DNA from: Bacteroidetes bacterium HGW-Bacteroidetes-10
GTDB lineage: Bacteria > Bacteroidota > Bacteroidia > Bacteroidales > UBA932
Direction of reading: 5' to 3'
DNA: 53,162 nt
Assembly (NCBI GenBank): GCA_002842695.1
Contig: PHDT01000024.1
Coordinates: 1 to 53,162, forward strand
The notes beneath the pieces are model-generated. The model was not told the origin of the DNA and searched no databases. It saw only the letters and a list, made by a program, of their open reading frames with translations. A program made the position numbers and the translations under genes. Positions 27,549 to 36,399 of this stretch are shown here, in pieces. Position 1 is the stretch's first letter; every line of letters begins with the position of its first letter.

Positions 27549-29270
27549 ATGTTTAAAAATCTAAAGGAATTCGCAGATTTTCTGGAATCTAAGGGCGAAT
27601 TAATAAGAATAAAAGAGTTCACAGATCCTGTAATGGAAATTGCAGAGATCACAGACAGAGTGAGCAAGGAGCCGGGTGGCGGAAAGGCACTTCTGTTTGA
27701 AAATACAGGCACCTCCTACCCGGTCCTCACCAACATGCTTGGTTCTGAAAGCCGGATTAAATATGCCCTTGGTATCGATTCATTCGAAGAGGTATCAGAT
27801 TCAATGCAGAGCTTGCTTCAGGCAGTGATGAAACAGCGTGGCTCTCTGTTTGAGAAACTCAGGCTGCTTCCACTGTTAAAAGATGCAGCATCATGGATGC
27901 CAAAAAAGCATAAAGGTGTCGCTCCATGTCAGGAGGTAATACTATATCAGCCAGATCTTGACAGATTACCAGTTTTGCAGTGCTGGCCGGAAGATGGCGG
28001 AAAGTTTATTACCCTGCCGCTCGTTCACACCAAAGATCCGGAAACAGGTATGAGAAATCTGGGAATGTACAGAATGCAGGTCTTCACAAAGGATACTACC
28101 GGAATGCACTGGCACAGACATAAAACCGGGGCAAGACACTTCGAAAAATTCAGAGGCGACAAGTTTCCGGTTGCAATAGCTATTGGCGGAGACCCAATAT
28201 ACACATATGCTGCGACTGCCCCGCTTCCTGATGGTATTGATGAATACATTCTTGCCGGATTCCTCCGCAAGAAGTCTGTAAAGCTTGTAGATTGCCTCAC
28301 TCAGCCATTGCAGGTACCTGCAGACTGCGACTTCATCATTGAAGGTTATGTAAGCAAAAGTGAAGGGAAAGTTGTTGAGGGGCCATTCGGTGACCATACA
28401 GGATTTTACTCTCTGGCAGATCTCTATCCAAAACTTCACATAACCAGTATTTCTCACCGAAAGGATGCCATTTACCCAGCCACCCTGGTTGGCATTCCTC
28501 CTCAGGAGGATAAATACATAGCAATTGCCACTGAAAAAATATTTCTGAAACCAATCCAGTTTACAATGGTTCCTGAAATGCTGGATTTACATCTTCCCGA
28601 GGAGGGAGTTGGCCACAATCTTGCCATTGCCAAAATATCAAAGAGTTATCCCGGTCAGGGAGCAAAAGTTGCCCACGCACTCTGGGGTGCCGGTCAGATG
28701 ATGTTCAATAAAATCCTCATAGTAGTGGACGAGGATATTGACATAAGAAACCGGGAAGAGTTATACGATACTATTATCAGAAACTACCTCCCTAAACGCG
28801 ACACTCATTTTGGGAGAGGCCCCATGGATGTACTTGACCATACATCACCTGTATGCGGATATGGTGGTAAAATGCTCATTGATGCAACAGTTAAACTGCC
28901 CGAAGAGGGCGGAGAACACAAAGCGGAACCTGGTATCAAGGCTATTCACTATACTCACTCTGCAGACGACCTGAAGGGTCTGATTAATGTCATCCTTGAC
29001 AAAAATGAGCCTCTCGATGATGACTACACCGGATTATGGCTTTGGGGCAGCAACTGGGACCCAGTTCGCGATTCAGAATTTTCAGGTGGTAAACTTGTGG
29101 CAGACAGCAGGGCTAAAATTACAGGCAAGGATGGTTTCACCAGAGAATGGCCCGGAAAAGCACTTGCTTCCGGGGCAATAATTGAGGCTGTCGATAAAAA
29201 GTGGGATAAGCTTGGAATAGGCCCGTTTATTCCTTCTCCTTCACTGAAGTTTTCAAAAGAGATAAAATAG
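27549..29270 (+). CDS. UbiD-family decarboxylase, probable menaquinone-pathway decarboxylase
   Basis: UbiD family enzyme of 573 residues that decarboxylates aromatic acids with a prenylated flavin cofactor. The family motifs CQEVILYQPDL, TGMHWHRHKTGARH, EGPFGDHTGFYS and NHxx-like region VDEDIDIRN are present. In bacteria with the futalosine pathway a UbiD relative (called MqnL) decarboxylates the prenylated dihydroxynaphthoate; mqnC at 592 makes that reading likely here. A general UbiD acting on 3-polyprenyl-4-hydroxybenzoate is the alternative. No UbiX-type flavin prenyltransferase is in the window. The last gene of the surE operon, its final 44 bases overlap lnt on the other strand. Confidence 0.84.
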   Translation: MFKNLKEFADFLESKGELIRIKEFTDPVMEIAEITDRVSKEPGGGKALLFENTGTSYPVLTNMLGSESRIKYALGIDSFEEVSDSMQSLLQAVMKQRGSLFEKLRLLPLLKDAASWMPKKHKGVAPCQEVILYQPDLDRLPVLQCWPEDGGKFITLPLVHTKDPETGMRNLGMYRMQVFTKDTTGMHWHRHKTGARHFEKFRGDKFPVAIAIGGDPIYTYAATAPLPDGIDEYILAGFLRKKSVKLVDCLTQPLQVPADCDFIIEGYVSKSEGKVVEGPFGDHTGFYSLADLYPKLHITSISHRKDAIYPATLVGIPPQEDKYIAIATEKIFLKPIQFTMVPEMLDLHLPEEGVGHNLAIAKISKSYPGQGAKVAHALWGAGQMMFNKILIVVDEDIDIRNREELYDTIIRNYLPKRDTHFGRGPMDVLDHTSPVCGYGGKMLIDATVKLPEEGGEHKAEPGIKAIHYTHSADDLKGLINVILDKNEPLDDDYTGLWLWGSNWDPVRDSEFSGGKLVADSRAKITGKDGFTREWPGKALASGAIIEAVDKKWDKLGIGPFIPSPSLKFSKEIK

Positions 29271-30855
29271 CCAGAGCTAAAAAGATAAGCATGGATGCGT
29301 AAGCAATCCTTCCTATGAAATCACCGTATTTTACAAATGTGGTGATTTCTTCATTTAAATTAAGAGTTCCCCTGAGAGCAGATTTTGTCCACCACTCAGT
29401 TTTTGAAACAATATCCCCCTTCTGATTAATCAGAGCGCTCACACCAGTGTTGCCGCATCTAGCAACCGACCTTCTGGTCTCAATTGCACGGAGCTGATCA
29501 AACCAGAGGTGCTGCCTGTACCCCGGAGAGTCCAGCCACCATCCGTCATTAGTAATCACAGACATTACATTAGCCCCCTTCTGAACATACTCTCTGTAAA
29601 AGTTCCCGTAGACAGATTCATAGCATATTGCTGTACCAATAACAGTACTGCTGTCTCTGGTTGTGAATACACTTCGTTCCTTCTGAGTTCCGTAGCTTCC
29701 AAAGTATCCGCCCAGTTCTATTACAAGAAGCCGGAATCCGCTAAGGTACTTCGGAAAAGGCATGAACTCAACCAGCGGAACAAGCCTGGATTTGTGATAA
29801 AACTCATATTTTCCTGTACTGTCAAGGAAAATTGCAGTATTATATGATTCATACCATCCGTTTTTTATTCTCCTGGCAGTGTAAGTAGGTCTGTTTTCCG
29901 GCGGATAGAGATTTTCGGGATAGAGATAATGAGTCGATGCTCCTATAATAAGATGTGAATGGCCGTGGTTTGTCATCTCCCTGTAAAAGCGGTTGAAAGA
30001 ATCGCTTGAGAATGGTTCGTTCTCAATTATTCCAGATGTGAATGTTTCCGGAGCAATTACTATAAGAGTGGAATCGGTGATATTTTCTTTTAGAAGCTTT
30101 ATAAGAACCTCATCCTGCTCCTTCTGAGTCATTCCTCCGAATTTATCTACATAAGGATCAATATTAGGCTGAATAATCAGAAACTCTTTTGGGTTCTCTT
30201 TCTCTGAATATGTAATGTAAATTGCATGTGATGCAAATATCGGCAGAATAATCAATGTTATTAGTGCAAAGTTTTTGATTTTCAACTTTTTCCCTGTTGA
30301 ACAATCTCCACCTCCCGTTATAATTTCAAATATCAGTAAACTGGTTAACAATGCCCACAGAGAGCCTCCGAGTACTCCGGTAAATTCATACCATTGAACA
30401 ATTTTATAAGAAGATGCAAACCCATTACCCAAAACTAACCATGGCCAGTTAAGCTCTCCCTCCATCATCAGATACTCCCAGGCAAGCCACCCTAACACAA
30501 GAAAAAGATACCCAATACCTTTGCTATATCGCTTTCTGAACCAGCCATATAACATTAGTATCAGAGTGAACGACAGTGCATTAAGAATAATTGCGCTAAG
30601 GGCTCCTCTCAGGTTTGCATAGGCAATCCAGTATGTGGTTGCTGTGTTCCATAACAGAAGTGTCAGATAAATTATTGCCCACCTGAACCTGATTTTATTT
30701 GTTCTTGTGTAGTGTTCCAGAAATAAAACCGGAACCATTGCAACCAGCATAACAATCCCAAAACCAGAAAAAAGGAATGGCAGAGAGAGTAAAACAGAGC
30801 CGGCTAAAATAAGACCAGCTATAGTTTTTGTTTTTTTATTCAGTCTAAAAAGCAT
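29227..30855 (-). CDS. lnt: apolipoprotein N-acyltransferase
   Basis: Inner-membrane enzyme that adds the third acyl chain to the N-terminal cysteine of lipoproteins. From the ATG at 30855 it has 542 residues; the in-frame reading extends to 30987 but that would run into the TonB receptor gene. About seven N-terminal membrane helices are followed by the nitrilase-like catalytic domain with the triad E270 (APETF), K355 (HKSRLVP) and C411 (AICYES). A closing hydrophobic helix lies near the C-terminus. Promoter: none clear; a TACTTTTG box for the divergent TonB gene overlaps the start codon. The 3' end overlaps the ubiD-type gene by 44 bases. Confidence 0.9.
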   Translation of the reverse strand: MLFRLNKKTKTIAGLILAGSVLLSLPFLFSGFGIVMLVAMVPVLFLEHYTRTNKIRFRWAIIYLTLLLWNTATTYWIAYANLRGALSAIILNALSFTLILMLYGWFRKRYSKGIGYLFLVLGWLAWEYLMMEGELNWPWLVLGNGFASSYKIVQWYEFTGVLGGSLWALLTSLLIFEIITGGGDCSTGKKLKIKNFALITLIILPIFASHAIYITYSEKENPKEFLIIQPNIDPYVDKFGGMTQKEQDEVLIKLLKENITDSTLIVIAPETFTSGIIENEPFSSDSFNRFYREMTNHGHSHLIIGASTHYLYPENLYPPENRPTYTARRIKNGWYESYNTAIFLDSTGKYEFYHKSRLVPLVEFMPFPKYLSGFRLLVIELGGYFGSYGTQKERSVFTTRDSSTVIGTAICYESVYGNFYREYVQKGANVMSVITNDGWWLDSPGYRQHLWFDQLRAIETRRSVARCGNTGVSALINQKGDIVSKTEWWTKSALRGTLNLNEEITTFVKYGDFIGRIAYASMLIFLALAILSLLKTSVKEKE

Positions 30856-30862
30856 ACTTTTG
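30855..30862 (+). promoter_or_regulatory. possible -7 box of the TonB receptor gene
   Basis: TACTTTTG fits TAnnTTTG, 28 bases before the ATG at 30891. It touches the lnt start codon on the opposite strand. Confidence 0.45.
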
Positions 30863-30890
30863 CCGTTCAAAATTGTAACAATTATTACAC

Positions 30891-33152
30891 ATGAAGAAAT
30901 CCATTTTGGTTGCCGGACTGCTCGTTCTTGTTTTTCCTGCAACATCAACTGCCCTTTTGGGTCAATCCTCTGCCAAAGATACAACAATTAGCAATTACAA
31001 CATCAAGGGTCTGACAGTCATATCCAATCCCAAGGAGAGTTACGATCTCAGAAAGCTTCCTGCATCAACTACAATTCTTGGAAAAGAGGAGAGCGAAACA
31101 GGTGGTAAAAATTCAATTAAGGGGATATCTGCAGTTGTGCCTAACCTCTTCATCCCGGATTACGGCTCAAAGATGACCTCGGCTGTTTACATAAGAGGTG
31201 TTGGTTCAAGGTTTTCTCCGTCACCCTCTGTGGGTCTTTACGAAGATAATGTTCCATTTATTGATAAAAGTGCATTCGATTTTGAATTCATGGATATTGA
31301 GAGAATTGAAGTACTCAGGGGACCTCAGGGAACTCTGTATGGAAGAAATTCACTGGGGGGCATTATTCATATCAGGACAAAATCGCCATTCTCAAGGCCC
31401 GCAACAGAGATCAGACTAAATGCCGGTTCATATGGTCAATATTCAGGGTCAGTGAGTACAAGACAAAAAATCTCAAAAAATGCAGCATTTTCTGCCGGAG
31501 GTTTTTACAGAAGTGAAGATGGTTTCTTCACAAATGAATATTCAGGAAAAAAGGCCGATAAAGGATATGCAACCGGAGGAAGAATCCGCCTTGCATACAA
31601 CATAACTCCTGCATGGAAAGCAGAAGTGGCATCGCAACTTGAATACAGTGACCAGAATTCTTATCCCTACGGGAAATATGATAAAATTACCGGTGAAACT
31701 GCAAAACCAAACTACAATGACAGCAGTTCATACAATAGATTTCTGAACACCAGCAGTCTAGTGGTTACTCATAATGCACCGGGCTGGAAGCTTAATCTGA
31801 TTTCTGCCTACCAGTACCTGAAAGACACCTTAAAGCTTGACCAGGACTTCTCTCCACTCTCAATTTATACCATGAGTCAGTCTCAGAAAATCAGAAGCTT
31901 TACTCAGGAGGCTGTTTTTAAATCAGAAAATTCAAAGAACTACCAGTTTGTATCAGGTGTTTCAGGCTTTATACAGTCAAATTATACTGATGCTCCTGTG
32001 TTGTTTGGAGAGGCAGGAGTTGACAGATTCTTTCAGGGAACTTTCGACAGACTCTACCAGACTGGAGCAATGCCATATCGTATGATTGTAGGCAATGAAA
32101 CAATTCCGTCTGAAGGTGAGTTTATGCAGAAGTCATGGGGATTTGCAGCCTTTCATCAGGTAACCCTTAAAAGAGTGTTCACTGAAAAACTATCACTTAC
32201 ACTAGGTCTGAGATATGAATATGAAAAACAATCCCTGGACTATATGAGCGCGATGTCAATGTCTCTCTCATTCACAAGGCCTGGAGTTCCGATGCCCATC
32301 TCCATGACTATTCCTGCACTTGTTGAGGGAGATCACACTCAGGATTTCGGACAATTTCTGCCTAAGGCATCCCTTAGATACACATTTGGAGAAAACGGCA
32401 CTCTTTACGCAACATCTGCAAGAGGATACAAGGCCGGAGGTTACAATATCCAGATGTTCTCTGACATTCTTCAGGGAAAGATAATGGGAGGAATGCCCGG
32501 CAGCGGAAGCGGAAGCGGTGATGATGTATCAGACAAAATAACTTACCGTCCTGAATACAACTGGAACCACGAAATTGGATTCAGCGGAGATATTTTACCA
32601 GGTAAAATGAAACTGAACGGATCAGTTTTCTTTATTGACAGCAAAGACCAGCAAGTTGTTCAGTTTGCAGGGGCTACCGGGATGGGACGAGTTGCCAAAA
32701 ACGCAGCCAGATCATTTAGTACAGGTGCAGAGATCTCTGCCGGATACTCATTTTTTGAAGGACTTGAGGCCATTCTGAGCTGGGGATATACTCATGCAGA
32801 ATTTACTGAGTACACAGACAACCAGAATGATTTTTCAGGCAAATTTGTTCCATTTGTTCCAAGAAACACAGCCAGTGCAAATCTTACATATTCACACATC
32901 TTCCGGGGAAAATCTGTTGACAGTTTCTCTCTCTCAGCAAGGTACCTTGGAGCAGGAAAGATTTACTGGACTGAGAAAAATGATGTATTTCAGAAGTATT
33001 ACTCAACACTTGATATTGAAGGTTCAGTAAATTTTTCTATTTTTGAGGTTTCGGTATGGTTGCACACCTTCTACTTTGAGACCCTCGGAGAGGGATTTGC
33101 TCAGTACGGAAGGCCATTTAACTATGGAGCCGGAGTTAAGATGAAATTTTAG
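30891..33152 (+). CDS. TonB-dependent outer-membrane receptor
   Basis: Outer-membrane transporter of 753 residues. It has a signal peptide (MKKSILVAGLLVLVF, cleaving near LLGQ), a plug domain with VYIRGVGSR, the typical RIEVLRGPQGTLYGRNSLGG, then a 22-stranded barrel ending in the aromatic residue F (KMKF). A glycine/serine-rich loop (GSGSGSG, about residue 540) lies in the barrel. It lacks the N-terminal CarboxypepD_reg-like domain that SusC-type receptors carry, and no SusD gene is adjacent, so it resembles a siderophore, haem or cobalamin receptor. The substrate is unknown. It is followed after five bases by a LysE-type exporter gene. Confidence 0.9.
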   Translation: MKKSILVAGLLVLVFPATSTALLGQSSAKDTTISNYNIKGLTVISNPKESYDLRKLPASTTILGKEESETGGKNSIKGISAVVPNLFIPDYGSKMTSAVYIRGVGSRFSPSPSVGLYEDNVPFIDKSAFDFEFMDIERIEVLRGPQGTLYGRNSLGGIIHIRTKSPFSRPATEIRLNAGSYGQYSGSVSTRQKISKNAAFSAGGFYRSEDGFFTNEYSGKKADKGYATGGRIRLAYNITPAWKAEVASQLEYSDQNSYPYGKYDKITGETAKPNYNDSSSYNRFLNTSSLVVTHNAPGWKLNLISAYQYLKDTLKLDQDFSPLSIYTMSQSQKIRSFTQEAVFKSENSKNYQFVSGVSGFIQSNYTDAPVLFGEAGVDRFFQGTFDRLYQTGAMPYRMIVGNETIPSEGEFMQKSWGFAAFHQVTLKRVFTEKLSLTLGLRYEYEKQSLDYMSAMSMSLSFTRPGVPMPISMTIPALVEGDHTQDFGQFLPKASLRYTFGENGTLYATSARGYKAGGYNIQMFSDILQGKIMGGMPGSGSGSGDDVSDKITYRPEYNWNHEIGFSGDILPGKMKLNGSVFFIDSKDQQVVQFAGATGMGRVAKNAARSFSTGAEISAGYSFFEGLEAILSWGYTHAEFTEYTDNQNDFSGKFVPFVPRNTASANLTYSHIFRGKSVDSFSLSARYLGAGKIYWTEKNDVFQKYYSTLDIEGSVNFSIFEVSVWLHTFYFETLGEGFAQYGRPFNYGAGVKMKF

Positions 33153-33157
33153 AATTT

Positions 33158-33805
33158 ATGCTGATCGACTTTGTAAAGGGTTTTATTGTAGGAATGGGGG
33201 CTTCGATTCCCCTTGGACCAATGGGCGTCATGTGCGTTCAGAAAACCCTCAGCAAAGGAAGAAACTCAGGATTCATTTCAGGTCTGGGAGCCTCTATAAC
33301 CGATACAATCTTTGCAGCGATAGCAATTCTGGGTCTCGCATATATACAGACTTTTATTGAAGAGTATGAGAGATGCGTTTTGCTCTTTGGAGGAATGATT
33401 GTAGGGCTTATAGGACTTAAGATCTACCTTACAAATCCAGTAAAACAAATAAGACAAGCTAAAAATGGCGGCAAAAGGCATGCAGAAGACCTTTTTGCCG
33501 CCATTTTCATGACCATAACAAACCCGGGAGCTGTATTCCTGATTTTGGGCATGTTTGCCTTTGTAGGACTGGAAATTAACGCTGAATCTGCAAACAGAAT
33601 GATAACAGCAACTCTGGGCGGAGTCTTTCTTGGGGCAGCAACATGGTGGTTTATTCTTAGTACATCAATAAATGTTTTCAGAAAGAAATTCAGGCTGAGA
33701 CAGCTTCTTATGATAAACAGAGTATCAGGAATAATCATTGTAGCGATAGGACTTATCTCCTTTTTCGACGGTCTGTTAAGATTCATATCTCCCTATTTCA
33801 GATAA
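33158..33805 (+). CDS. LysE/RhtB family transporter
   Basis: Inner-membrane exporter of amino acids or similar small molecules, 215 residues with about six hydrophobic helices. The N-terminus has the family signature GASIPLGPMGVMCVQKTLSKGR; the loop TNPGAVFLI in the second half matches as well. It is separated from the TonB receptor by only five bases, so they share a transcript. What the pairing means is unclear; an uptake/export pair for the same compound is one possibility. The substrate cannot be named. Confidence 0.85.
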   Translation: MLIDFVKGFIVGMGASIPLGPMGVMCVQKTLSKGRNSGFISGLGASITDTIFAAIAILGLAYIQTFIEEYERCVLLFGGMIVGLIGLKIYLTNPVKQIRQAKNGGKRHAEDLFAAIFMTITNPGAVFLILGMFAFVGLEINAESANRMITATLGGVFLGAATWWFILSTSINVFRKKFRLRQLLMINRVSGIIIVAIGLISFFDGLLRFISPYFR

Positions 33806-33822
33806 TATTCCTTTTTTTTACA

Positions 33823-33830
33823 TAACTTTG
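33823..33830 (+). promoter_or_regulatory. Bacteroidota -7 box of ssrA
   Basis: TAACTTTG, a perfect match ending 11 bases before the 5' end of tmRNA. Confidence 0.65.
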
Positions 33831-33841
33831 CATCACTTTTC

Positions 33842-34237
33842 GGGGATGTTTTGGTTTTGACAGCATACTCAATCGGAAAGTAAGCACGTCGAGCGTCGTG
33901 AAGCCGGCTCGTAAATCCCGGAACTCAAGCCTTAACTGGCAATAACAACTATGCACTCGCTGCGTAATTAAGCCATGCTTAATCGCTTTATCGCCGCCGG
34001 CTAGGTCCGGCCGTGACGAGTATCCCGCAGGGCTTTAAGCCTGTTATGTCCTGCATACGGGGTATCAAACAAACGGGATGCTGACGTTTACTCCTCTAAG
34101 GCGTCTTAAGAAACAGAGGATAAGATTTGAGTGGCCTGCCTGGCGGCAGCTCAATTCCGAAAATCAATGACAGGATAAGCGTGTAGAAAGCTTTTGGATG
34201 GTTTGTTTGGACGGCGGTTCGAGTCCGCCCATCTCCA
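33842..34237 (+). ncRNA. ssrA: transfer-messenger RNA (tmRNA)
   Basis: Rescues stalled ribosomes with SmpB and tags the incomplete protein for degradation. The 5' end GGGGATG pairs with CATCTCC near the 3' end to form the acceptor stem, followed by the discriminator A at 34237; CCA is not encoded. The T-arm is GGCGGTTCGAGTCCGCC, and the opening TTTTGGTTTTGACAGC region is the usual tmRNA start. The length is 396 bases. The tag reading frame at 33938-33967 encodes GNNNYALAA. It has its own -7 box and a terminator at 34263. Confidence 0.96.
33938..33967 (+). other. tmRNA tag peptide reading frame
   Basis: Codons GGC AAT AAC AAC TAT then GCA CTC GCT GCG and TAA give GNNNYALAA. Together with the alanine from the charged tmRNA the tag is A-GNNNYALAA. 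Bacteroidota tags I recall have GENNYALAA or GETNYALAA, so the second residue here is N instead of an acidic residue. Confidence 0.9.
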
Positions 34238-34262
34238 CTGAAAACTGTATCAACAGTAAATT

Positions 34263-34296
34263 AAAGGGGCTAAAAGGATTATTTTTTAGCCCCTTT
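34263..34296. terminator. terminator between ssrA and pgpH
   Basis: A 13-bp stem (AAAGGGGCTAAAA and complement) with an eight-base loop, followed by TTTT on the plus strand and AATTTA-type sequence on the minus strand. It can end both ssrA and the converging pgpH. Confidence 0.8.
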
Positions 34297-34322
34297 TACT
34301 TTCGTTATAGGCGAGCCTTTAT

Positions 34323-36317
34323 TTATACCGGAGTAACTATTCTTGAGTGATAGACTCTTATCAGCTTCTGCTTAAAAGCCTCCTTCACTCTCTTAATATC
34401 TTTTATGGAAATTTCTGAACCTGCAAGTTGTTCTTCAGAAATCCTTTCATCAACAACCTTTTCGACAAGTTCTGAAATGGATTTTTCTGAATAATCCCTT
34501 ATTGACCTTGAAGCTGCTTCAACCGCATCTGCCATCATCACTATTGCCTGTTCCTTGAACTCAGGCAGCATTCCTGTATATGTGAATTTCTCCTTTTCAG
34601 CCGGATCACCGCCGTTATTAATATACTTACGGTAAAAGTACAAGGTTCTGGAGTGTCCATGATGAGTGAGAATAAAATCGGTAACAATTTGCGGCAACTT
34701 CCATTTCTTTGCAATTGCAACACCGTCATCAACATGTTTAATGATAATTGCAGCACTCTCCTCAGGCTTAAGAGTTTCATGGATATTCTCTCCTCCGCGG
34801 GGCTGATTCTCAATGAAAAAAAGAGGGTTATTCATTTTACCCAAATCGTGGTACAGAGCGCCCACCCTTGCAAGTAAAGCATTGGCACCAATTTCCGAGG
34901 CAGCACTCTCGGCCAGATTGGCAACCTGAAGAGAATGCTGGAAAGTCCCGGGAGCCTTTTCTGAAAGCAATTTCAGTAGTGCCGAATCTGCATCTGCCAG
35001 CTCCCTGAGTTTCTGCCCGGAAACAAGTCCAAATAGCTTTTCAAAAAGGTAAAGCAATGGAAATGCAGCAATTATGAGCAATGCATTCCAGATAAAAAAC
35101 CCAATAATTACTGGATTTACTGTTAGCAGACTACCCTCTTCTACAAGGCGAAAAGCAGAGTAACTGACTGTTAAAGTCAAAAAAACAGCAAATGAAACGG
35201 CAAACTGATGCCATCCCCTGTTCCAGTATGAGTATGTAAGAACAGTTATACTTCCTGCAAATGCATTAATCATAAAGAGCTCTGTTCCGTTTTGAGCAAT
35301 CAGAAATACAGGCAGTAAAAGAGTCAGATAAACGGGCACAACAATTCTGGGAGAAAAGAAAGAGCTCAGATAGAGAGCAAATACAGAAAAAGGAAGAAGA
35401 TAAAGAAATGCAGGTCTGATATCTCTCACAATAATTGTTATTGCAACAGAGAATATCATCAGAACAAGAATGAAGGCAATTTTTGCATTATTAAACAGTA
35501 TCTCCCTTTTAAGAAAAAACAGCAGCACATACAAGAGCAGCATTATTCCTGCAATTATCAGAAACTGTCCTGATTTTAGAAGCACGAAACTTCCGGTAAA
35601 ACCCATACTCAGTGAATACTCAGCTCTGAAAGAATCGAGCAACTGCTCAATTTCGGCTGTAATAGTCTCACCTCTGGCAACAATCACTTCTCCGGTATAA
35701 AGCATTCCCTTCGTAGGAGAGATTCTTTCCAGAGCTTCATTATGGGCTATCTCTGTAGCACTTTTGTCAAATATCAGATTTGGTACAATTACCTCTTCCA
35801 GCTCTCTGTCTGCCGGAGGATTTTTACCAAAAAGCGACTTAATAACAGAGAGAGCATTATCAATAAGGTATACCTCTGCAACAGCCCTCTCGGACTGAGG
35901 TGAACCCGGTGTATGAACTAATATTTTTGAAAGTCTTGCAGTGTCAGGAAGTCGGTCGGCCACTCCTTTATCATAGATAAATGAAGCCATTTTTAATATC
36001 TCAGATACATCATTAACAGCATATTTCCCCAGAAGAGAATTCAATCCGTCAATTGCAACCCCTTTTGAATCCGGATTAAAGTTAAAGCAGTTTACTGTGT
36101 TCTTGGCTGCCAGATTTCTCTCCAGCCTTAACTCCTGGTCATTTTTAAGAATTGGGATATCCATTGGTGCCACAAGCGTTTCATAAAGCCATGGTCTCCC
36201 TCTCTGATATTCATATTTGAATTTGCCTTCGGCGGGTAACAGAAGTGTAAGGATTACTGCTGCTGCAGCCATAAGTGTTATAAAAGAATTCTTTTTAAGC
36301 CATTCGGTTAAACTCAT
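34323..36317 (-). CDS. pgpH: cyclic-di-AMP phosphodiesterase, 7TM-HD family
   Basis: Membrane-bound HD-domain phosphodiesterase that hydrolyses c-di-AMP. From the ATG at 36317 it has 664 residues; that start is chosen because AAAGGAG lies seven bases upstream and the first 13 residues of the longer reading (from 36356) fall in the leader. Order of parts: one N-terminal helix, a long extracytoplasmic 7TMR-HDED domain (about 30-255), seven membrane helices, then the cytosolic HD domain with QHSLQVANLAE, ALYHDLGK (HD at about 490), and the HIKHVDD and THHGHS metal-binding histidines. c-di-AMP controls potassium and osmotic balance; the trkH gene of this window may be a downstream target, an inference. 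It is divergent from the esterase. Confidence 0.93.
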   Translation of the reverse strand: MSLTEWLKKNSFITLMAAAAVILTLLLPAEGKFKYEYQRGRPWLYETLVAPMDIPILKNDQELRLERNLAAKNTVNCFNFNPDSKGVAIDGLNSLLGKYAVNDVSEILKMASFIYDKGVADRLPDTARLSKILVHTPGSPQSERAVAEVYLIDNALSVIKSLFGKNPPADRELEEVIVPNLIFDKSATEIAHNEALERISPTKGMLYTGEVIVARGETITAEIEQLLDSFRAEYSLSMGFTGSFVLLKSGQFLIIAGIMLLLYVLLFFLKREILFNNAKIAFILVLMIFSVAITIIVRDIRPAFLYLLPFSVFALYLSSFFSPRIVVPVYLTLLLPVFLIAQNGTELFMINAFAGSITVLTYSYWNRGWHQFAVSFAVFLTLTVSYSAFRLVEEGSLLTVNPVIIGFFIWNALLIIAAFPLLYLFEKLFGLVSGQKLRELADADSALLKLLSEKAPGTFQHSLQVANLAESAASEIGANALLARVGALYHDLGKMNNPLFFIENQPRGGENIHETLKPEESAAIIIKHVDDGVAIAKKWKLPQIVTDFILTHHGHSRTLYFYRKYINNGGDPAEKEKFTYTGMLPEFKEQAIVMMADAVEAASRSIRDYSEKSISELVEKVVDERISEEQLAGSEISIKDIKRVKEAFKQKLIRVYHSRIVTPV

Positions 36318-36323
36318 CTTAAA

Positions 36324-36330
36324 CTCCTTT
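36324..36330 (-). promoter_or_regulatory. strong ribosome-binding site of pgpH
   Basis: AAAGGAG seven bases before the ATG at 36317. Clear Shine-Dalgarno sites are rare in this window, so it decides the start. Confidence 0.7.
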
Positions 36331-36353
36331 TTACAAGTTTTTTCAATTGACAA

Positions 36354-36361
36354 CAAAAATA
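36354..36361 (-). promoter_or_regulatory. Bacteroidota -7 box of pgpH
   Basis: TATTTTTG on the minus strand, 36 bases before the pgpH ATG; divergent from and almost touching the esterase box. Confidence 0.45.
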
Positions 36362-36364
36362 GTC

Positions 36365-36372
36365 TAAATTTG
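36365..36372 (+). promoter_or_regulatory. Bacteroidota -7 box of the esterase gene
   Basis: TAAATTTG, 27 bases before the ATG at 36400. It shows that the longer reading frame starting at 36217 is not the real gene start. Confidence 0.55.
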
Positions 36373-36399
36373 GGTATTCAATCAACAAATAATGCAACC

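Noticed and set aside
30856-30987. 44-residue N-terminal extension of lnt
   Set aside because: It would run into the TonB receptor gene and lacks family similarity; the start at 30855 matches the first membrane helix.
36217-36399. Longer N-terminus of the esterase from 36217
   Set aside because: The segment is inside the pgpH gene and its leader; a signal peptide and -7 box place the start at 36400.
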